Assembly (NCBI GenBank): GCA_903927685.1 | Contig: CAIYOB010000175.1 | Coordinates: forward strand, 1 to 17,333 | DNA from: an uncultured Planctomycetaceae bacterium | GTDB taxonomy: Bacteria; Planctomycetota; Planctomycetia; Pirellulales; Pirellulaceae | Reading direction: 5' to 3' | DNA length: 17,333 nt | Shown: positions 14,253-17,333 of the stretch, piece by piece | Position numbering within the stretch: position 1 is the first letter of the stretch | Layout of the letters: every line of letters begins with the position of its first letter | Notes under the pieces: generated by a model | The model's input: the letters and a program-made list of their open reading frames with translations, nothing else | What the model was told of the DNA's origin: nothing | The model's database searches: none | Program-made: the position numbers and the translations under genes

Positions 14253-14296
14253 ATCAACGCCCCTTTCACGCTTCCTTAATGCTGCAGCCCCATACT
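14242..14296 (+). promoter_or_regulatory. Second, degenerate Pho-box-like array with promoter, upstream of the second DUF1559 gene
   Basis: Four 7-base units on an 11-base period: CTTCACA (14242), ATCAACG (14253), TTTCACG (14264) and CTTAATG (14275). Units 1 and 3 contain exact TTCAC; units 2 and 4 match at 3 of 5. The last unit ends at 14281 and CATACT (14291-14296), a 4-of-6 -10 match, follows after 9 bases, the same gap as in the array before 8470. The ATG of the next gene is 73 bases further. The array overlaps the 3' end of phnW. Confidence 0.42.
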
Positions 14297-14368
14297 CTCG
14301 CGGCCGGAGACGCGGGGGACGGCCCCGTTCTCCTGACGCCGTTCGCGAGACAAAACACAGGAAAGACC

Positions 14369-15313
14369 ATGAGATTGACTCGAAGGGCAGGACGGAACGT
14401 CGGATTCACCTTGGTTGAACTTCTGGTGGTCATCGCGATCATCGGGATCTTAGTCGCGCTGTTGCTGCCGGCGATCCAAGCGGCGCGGGAATCGGCCCGC
14501 CGCACCCAATGCGCGAACAATCTGAAACAGGTCGGCATCGCCCTGCACAACTATCACGAATCGTTCAAGACGTTTCCCTACGGCTGGGACAACCGCGGCA
14601 CCGGCTGGACGCTGCACCTGCTGCCGTTTGTCGAATTGAACAGCATCTACAGCACGATCCATTTCCAGGAAAGCGGGCCGGGCAACTGGGACTCCGGTTC
14701 CGAGAATCAAGTGGCCTGCGAGACGGTCATCGCGGTCTACCGTTGTCCGTCGATGCCGCTGCCCGAGCACGTTGATTACAACGGTATCGCAAACCGGGTG
14801 CCGGCCAGCTACCGCGGTTGCTCGGGGTCGGAGTCCAGCAGCGATGACGCGAGCGACGCAAGTCCAGGCACCAAGTCGTTGGAACATCTTAAGCAAAATG
14901 GCGTTTTCTACGCCTGCAGCAGCGTGCGTTTTCCGGACGTGTCAGACGGCACGTCGAATTCGATCTTCGTCGGCGAGTCCCGCACCGATCCCGATTTCAG
15001 CAAGGACGGACAGGGGATGGACTTCTGGTACATCGGTTCGCCGCAGGCGGACCCGTGCGCGTGCGACGGCGGGACGGGAGGGACCGAGTTCACCGAGTTC
15101 GTGGGCTCTACCCTGGCCCCCATGAATGCCTTTATCAAGCGGCCCGATGTCTCCGGATACCTCATGGAGCTGTCTTTTGGCAGCTACCACCCGGCCGGCG
15201 CGCATTTCCTGATGGGAGACGGGAACGTCCGCTTCATCCAGGACTCGATCGACCCAACGGTCTACCTCGGCCTCGGCTCCATCCGCGGCGGCGAAACCGT
15301 GTCGGGGTTCTGA
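14369..15313 (+). CDS. DUF1559 protein with type IV pilin-like N-terminus, after phnW
   Basis: A 314-residue paralogue of the protein at 8470. The ATG at 14369 is chosen because AGGAAAG lies a few bases upstream and the prepilin leader MRLTRRAGRNVG is short and basic, as expected. Cleavage before [20 protein letters not shown] would expose the methylation-type N-terminus with Glu at +5. QAARESARRTQCANNLKQVG follows, then a head with VSDGTSNSIFVGES, a Cys-containing acidic loop (PQADPCACDGG), YHPAGAHFLMGDGNV and DPTVYLGLG. It is 116 bases after phnW, so it may be read through from the operon or driven by its own Pho-box-like promoter. Beyond a membrane-anchored pseudopilin-like protein its function is unknown. 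Confidence 0.9.
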   Translation: MRLTRRAGRNVGFTLVELLVVIAIIGILVALLLPAIQAARESARRTQCANNLKQVGIALHNYHESFKTFPYGWDNRGTGWTLHLLPFVELNSIYSTIHFQESGPGNWDSGSENQVACETVIAVYRCPSMPLPEHVDYNGIANRVPASYRGCSGSESSSDDASDASPGTKSLEHLKQNGVFYACSSVRFPDVSDGTSNSIFVGESRTDPDFSKDGQGMDFWYIGSPQADPCACDGGTGGTEFTEFVGSTLAPMNAFIKRPDVSGYLMELSFGSYHPAGAHFLMGDGNVRFIQDSIDPTVYLGLGSIRGGETVSGF

Positions 15314-15369
15314 CGGCGCGCCAAGCCGCGAATCCACTCAATCTTCAGCGACCACACGACGGGTACGAA

Positions 15370-15849
15370 ATGACGACATTCAGATTGCGTTTGGCTTCGA
15401 TCCTGGCACTCGGCGCCGCGGCTTGTACTGGATGCGGCCAGGCCGGTCCGGACTACGCGAGTCTCGGTCTGTGCTCGGTTCAGGGCACGGTGACGTTGGA
15501 CGGCTCGCCCTTGGAAAGAGCGCTCGTGCTATTCGAACACGAAGACAAGACGTTTTCCTACGGGCTGACGGACAGCAGCGGCCACTACGAGTTGATGTTC
15601 AACTCGCGGCAACCGGGCGTTCTGAAGGGCAAGAAGACGGTCCGCATCTGGTCGTCCCGCGGCATTCCCGGGGCCTCGGAAGCCGGTAGCGGCGAGGAAG
15701 GCGCGGAGCCGGATGCGATGGGCGGTGAAGAGGGGCGGAAGCCAACCCCGGCGGCAGCCGAGCGGGTTCCGGCCAAGTACAACACCAAATCCGAACTGAC
15801 GGCGACCGTCGAGAAGGACGCAGAGTTCGACTTTCCGCTGACATCGTGA
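15370..15849 (+). CDS. Lipoprotein with carboxypeptidase-regulatory-like (Ig-like) domain
   Basis: A 159-residue predicted lipoprotein. The signal peptide is MTTFRLRLASILALGAAAC, with lipidation at C19 or C22 (ACTGC). Residues about 35-75 read VQGTVTLDGSPLERALVLFEHED, then YGLTDSSGHYEL, the beta-sandwich pattern of the carboxypeptidase regulatory-like domain. A Gly/Glu-rich disordered stretch (about 98-130) follows, and the end, VPAKYNTKSELTATV then FDFPL, closes the domain. Such lipoproteins commonly follow DUF1559 genes in planctomycetes; this one is 56 bases after such a gene and probably co-transcribed. The domain binds or stiffens extracellular proteins in other contexts; no enzymatic residues are seen. 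No strong ribosome site is evident upstream of the ATG. Confidence 0.83.
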   Translation: MTTFRLRLASILALGAAACTGCGQAGPDYASLGLCSVQGTVTLDGSPLERALVLFEHEDKTFSYGLTDSSGHYELMFNSRQPGVLKGKKTVRIWSSRGIPGASEAGSGEEGAEPDAMGGEEGRKPTPAAAERVPAKYNTKSELTATVEKDAEFDFPLTS

Positions 15850-15920
15850 GCCGGTTCGGCCCGATTCGCGCAAGAACGCCAAGGCGGAGCCCTCGCAGCG
15901 GGTGCCTGGGGTCGAGCGGC

Positions 15921-15980
15921 GTGGCGTAAGCTTCCAGCTTGCGGGAGATCATGCCATCGCAAGTTGGAAGCTTACGCCAC
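15921..15980. repeat. 23-bp inverted repeat with 14-base loop between convergent genes
   Basis: The left arm (15921-15943, starting GTGGCGTAAGCTTCC) and right arm (15958-15980, ending GGAAGCTTACGCCAC) are inverse over 23 positions with a single difference, which is a G-U pair in RNA. The loop is 15944-15957. It lies 72 bases after the lipoprotein stop and 20 bases before the end of the convergent nuclease gene. It could be a two-way terminator, a short non-autonomous element or a dispersed genomic repeat. Confidence 0.8.
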
Positions 15981-15999
15981 TTTGTTTCTCGAACGCTGC

Positions 16000-16614
16000 T
16001 TACTCGCGCGGCGGCAGCCGCCCTTCGGCCCGCATCCGCTGAGCGACCTCGCGCATCCGCTTGCGGTACAGGTACGGCGATTCGAAGGGGACCGGTCCGG
16101 CCGCCGACGCCGCGTCCCGGCAGGCGGCGGCCGGCTCGGGCAGCCCGTTGTCGCCGAACACCGAGACCGTCTCCACGGCCAGCCCCGCCGCCAGCAACAA
16201 GACCGACACATTCTTGCCGTTCACCAAGACGTACCCCAGCGTGCGGCCGTACGGATCGAGCGTCGCGGCGCGGACCAGTTCCACTCTGTCCGCAGCAGCA
16301 AAGACGCCGCGCGTGAAGGCCACCGCCTCCGGGCCGAACGGCTGGTCGTAGGGAATGTCGTGCTCGACGTGCCGCGTCTCGGGCGCGTCCATTCCCAAAA
16401 TCCGTACCGTCTCCGCCTCCGCCGGCCCCCAAGCGATCACAATCGTGTCCCCGTCGTCGACGCGCACGGCGTCGACCGGCACCGGGACATTGACGCCATG
16501 CGGACGGGGTTGAGGTTGGGGCGGATTGTCTGCCCCGGGGGCCTGGGAAGCCAGGGCCACGGCCAGGACGAGCGAGACACTGCCCGGACGCCAGAATCGG
16601 AATCGTCGCGTCAT
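16000..16614 (-). CDS. Exported thermonuclease-like (SNase-fold) nuclease
   Basis: A 204-residue protein of the staphylococcal nuclease family, which cuts DNA and RNA with calcium. The start at 16614 is preferred because AAGAGGAG lies about 6 bases upstream; a longer frame back to 16659 has no such site. Residues 1-28 are a signal peptide (RPGSVSLVLAVALASQAPGA), followed by a Pro/Gln linker to about 45. Family residues are all present: D56 in VDDGDT, R71 in VRILGMDAPET, D77, E96 in FGPEA and R124 in DPYGRTLGYV, matching SNase D21, R35, D40, E43 and R87. The C-terminus (about 165-204) is an Arg-rich helix. It should be an active secreted or periplasmic nuclease, useful for scavenging nucleic-acid phosphate, though no Pho-type control is evident on its own strand. 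Confidence 0.88.
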   Translation of the reverse strand: MTRRFRFWRPGSVSLVLAVALASQAPGADNPPQPQPRPHGVNVPVPVDAVRVDDGDTIVIAWGPAEAETVRILGMDAPETRHVEHDIPYDQPFGPEAVAFTRGVFAAADRVELVRAATLDPYGRTLGYVLVNGKNVSVLLLAAGLAVETVSVFGDNGLPEPAAACRDAASAAGPVPFESPYLYRKRMREVAQRMRAEGRLPPRE

Positions 16615-16737
16615 CGAATCTCCTCTTGGTGGTTGGTGAGTGATGGCCCAGGAGAACATCCGCGGGTTAGGGAATCGGGAAGAACACGTGAAGAGGCAAA
16701 GAAGAACACGCGGCGGCGAGCCTGGCTGGCGGGCTGA

Positions 16738-16766
16738 TTTCCCCGATTCTTCACGGGTTCTTCGCC
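16738..16766 (+). promoter_or_regulatory. Weak 11-base-period TTCAC-like repeats before the Sel1 gene
   Basis: TTTCCCC (16738), CTTCACG (16749) and CTTCGCC (16760) recur every 11 bases; only the middle one has an exact TTCAC. They end 40 bases before the ATG at 16807, and no -10-like hexamer lies at the expected spacing. This may be chance and is listed for comparison with the two arrays near the AEP genes. Confidence 0.2.
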
Positions 16767-16806
16767 AGAACCCAACCGGGCAGATTTAGCATCTCGCGAA
16801 AGGCCA

Positions 16807-17333
16807 ATGACAACCCCCGGGAGCAAGAGCATGGTCGCAGTTCCACTCGGCAGTCGCGTCGCTTCGGTTGCGGTTCGGGAAATGACAACAAGGGGGGCCG
16901 TCGCCCGGCGATCGGCGCCGCCTCGGCCGCAGGTTGCCGCCGGAGGGCTCGCCCAATTGCGCCAATCGGCTCGGGCTGGCCATGTCACGGCCATGTATCG
17001 GCTCGGCGTTGAGTCCCCCGAGCCCGAGGAACGTGAACACTGGCTGCGTGAAGCCGCGCACGAGGGCTACGTCCCCGCGATGTACGCGTTCGGCCTGAGC
17101 TGTGAACGTCCCGGGTGCCGTCGCAGCTGGCTGCGTGCGGCAGCGGAACAGGGGCACGTCGAGGCGATGTACGCGTTGACCGCGGAACTGGAGGACTTTG
17201 ACGAGCGCCAACGCTGGTTGCAGGCAGCGGCCGAAGAAGGGCACGTGGCCGCGATGTATTATTGGGGCCTGGTCTGCGACGATCCCCGCGAGAGCGAGCG
17301 GTGGCTGAGCGAAGCGGCTCGCAACGGCTGCCA
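16807..17333 (+). CDS. Sel1-like repeat protein, 3' truncated by the window
   Basis: The frame begins at ATG 16807, after AAAGG at 16799-16803, and stays open to the end of the window (175 complete codons); an in-frame stop at 16735 limits the start. Internal ATGs at 16831 and 16882 are alternatives. Residues 1-57 are basic and Ala-rich with no clear signal peptide. From 16978 on come four helical repeats of exactly 29 residues, each beginning G-[HY]-V-x-A-M-Y and ending W-L-x-x-A-A. The A-M-Y and W-L...A-A positions match the two helices of Sel1-like repeats, but canonical ones are about 36 residues. The next repeat starts (GC) as the window ends. Such solenoids act as protein-binding scaffolds; the partner is unknown. 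Confidence 0.75.
   Translation, partial: MTTPGSKSMVAVPLGSRVASVAVREMTTRGAVARRSAPPRPQVAAGGLAQLRQSARAGHVTAMYRLGVESPEPEEREHWLREAAHEGYVPAMYAFGLSCERPGCRRSWLRAAAEQGHVEAMYALTAELEDFDERQRWLQAAAEEGHVAAMYYWGLVCDDPRESERWLSEAARNGC
16978..17325 (+). repeat. Four tandem 87-base coding repeats (29 residues each)
   Basis: Units run 16978-17064, 17065-17151, 17152-17238 and 17239-17325. The protein motifs AMY and WL are in register in all four, while the DNA has diverged, so the repeats are old and kept by selection on the protein. Confidence 0.8.

Noticed and set aside
13727..14368. N-terminal extension of the second DUF1559 protein
   Set aside because: It overlaps phnW in the wrong frame; the prepilin leader must start at 14369.
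16611..17244. Minus-strand open frames opposite the Sel1-like gene
   Set aside because: The plus strand shows four in-register 29-residue repeats, and the minus frames have no recognisable domain.
1..17333. tRNA/rRNA genes, CRISPR arrays, insertion sequences, prophage
   Set aside because: No cloverleaf, regular spacer array, transposase or phage gene was seen by reading both strands.

Overview
The window looks like chromosomal DNA of a high-GC planctomycete, probably of the Pirellulales type. The evidence is a BBP7-type outer-membrane beta-barrel gene, two DUF1559 proteins with type IV pilin-like N-termini, each followed by a small lipoprotein gene, a Sel1-like repeat protein, and a secreted protein of a kind I know only from planctomycetes. 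I see no tRNA, rRNA, CRISPR array, transposase or phage gene.

Layout. Positions 1-1692 hold the 3' part of a class I aminotransferase and, convergent with it, a serine/threonine dehydratase-like PLP enzyme; the two stop codons share one CTAG. Positions 1937-3346 encode the BBP7-type porin-like protein. Positions 3642-6653 carry a HEAT-repeat exported protein, a secreted orphan protein and an RluA-family pseudouridine synthase, all on the plus strand. Positions 6700-7297 hold a sigma70-like promoter, a 5' stem-loop and a zinc-ribbon/STAS fusion. A membrane-anchored HExxH metallopeptidase lies on the minus strand (7378-8067). A 402-base divergent regulatory region (8068-8469) follows.

The centre is an apparent operon for 2-aminoethylphosphonate (AEP) breakdown (8470-14252): DUF1559 protein, 59-residue lipoprotein, 12-helix permease, zinc alcohol dehydrogenase of the phosphonate-associated (HpnZ) type, phnX and phnW. 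The lipoprotein/permease and phnX/phnW pairs overlap by 4 bases. PhnW makes phosphonoacetaldehyde from AEP and pyruvate, and PhnX cleaves it to acetaldehyde and phosphate. No ABC phosphonate transporter is present. The permease carries basic residues at the positions that bind phosphate in GlpT, so it is the best candidate for AEP uptake. A second DUF1559/lipoprotein pair follows (14369-15849).

The most interesting signal is regulatory. Upstream of the AEP operon three TTCAC pentamers sit exactly 11 bases apart, followed 9 bases later by a -10-like hexamer. A degenerate version with the same geometry lies between phnW and the second DUF1559 gene. This is the architecture of a Pho box, and it links a PhoB/PhoP-type phosphate-starvation regulator to AEP use and to the flanking pseudopilin genes.

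The right end has a 23-bp near-perfect inverted repeat between convergent genes, a secreted staphylococcal-nuclease-like protein (minus strand) and a Sel1-like protein running off the end, built of repeats exactly 29 residues long.
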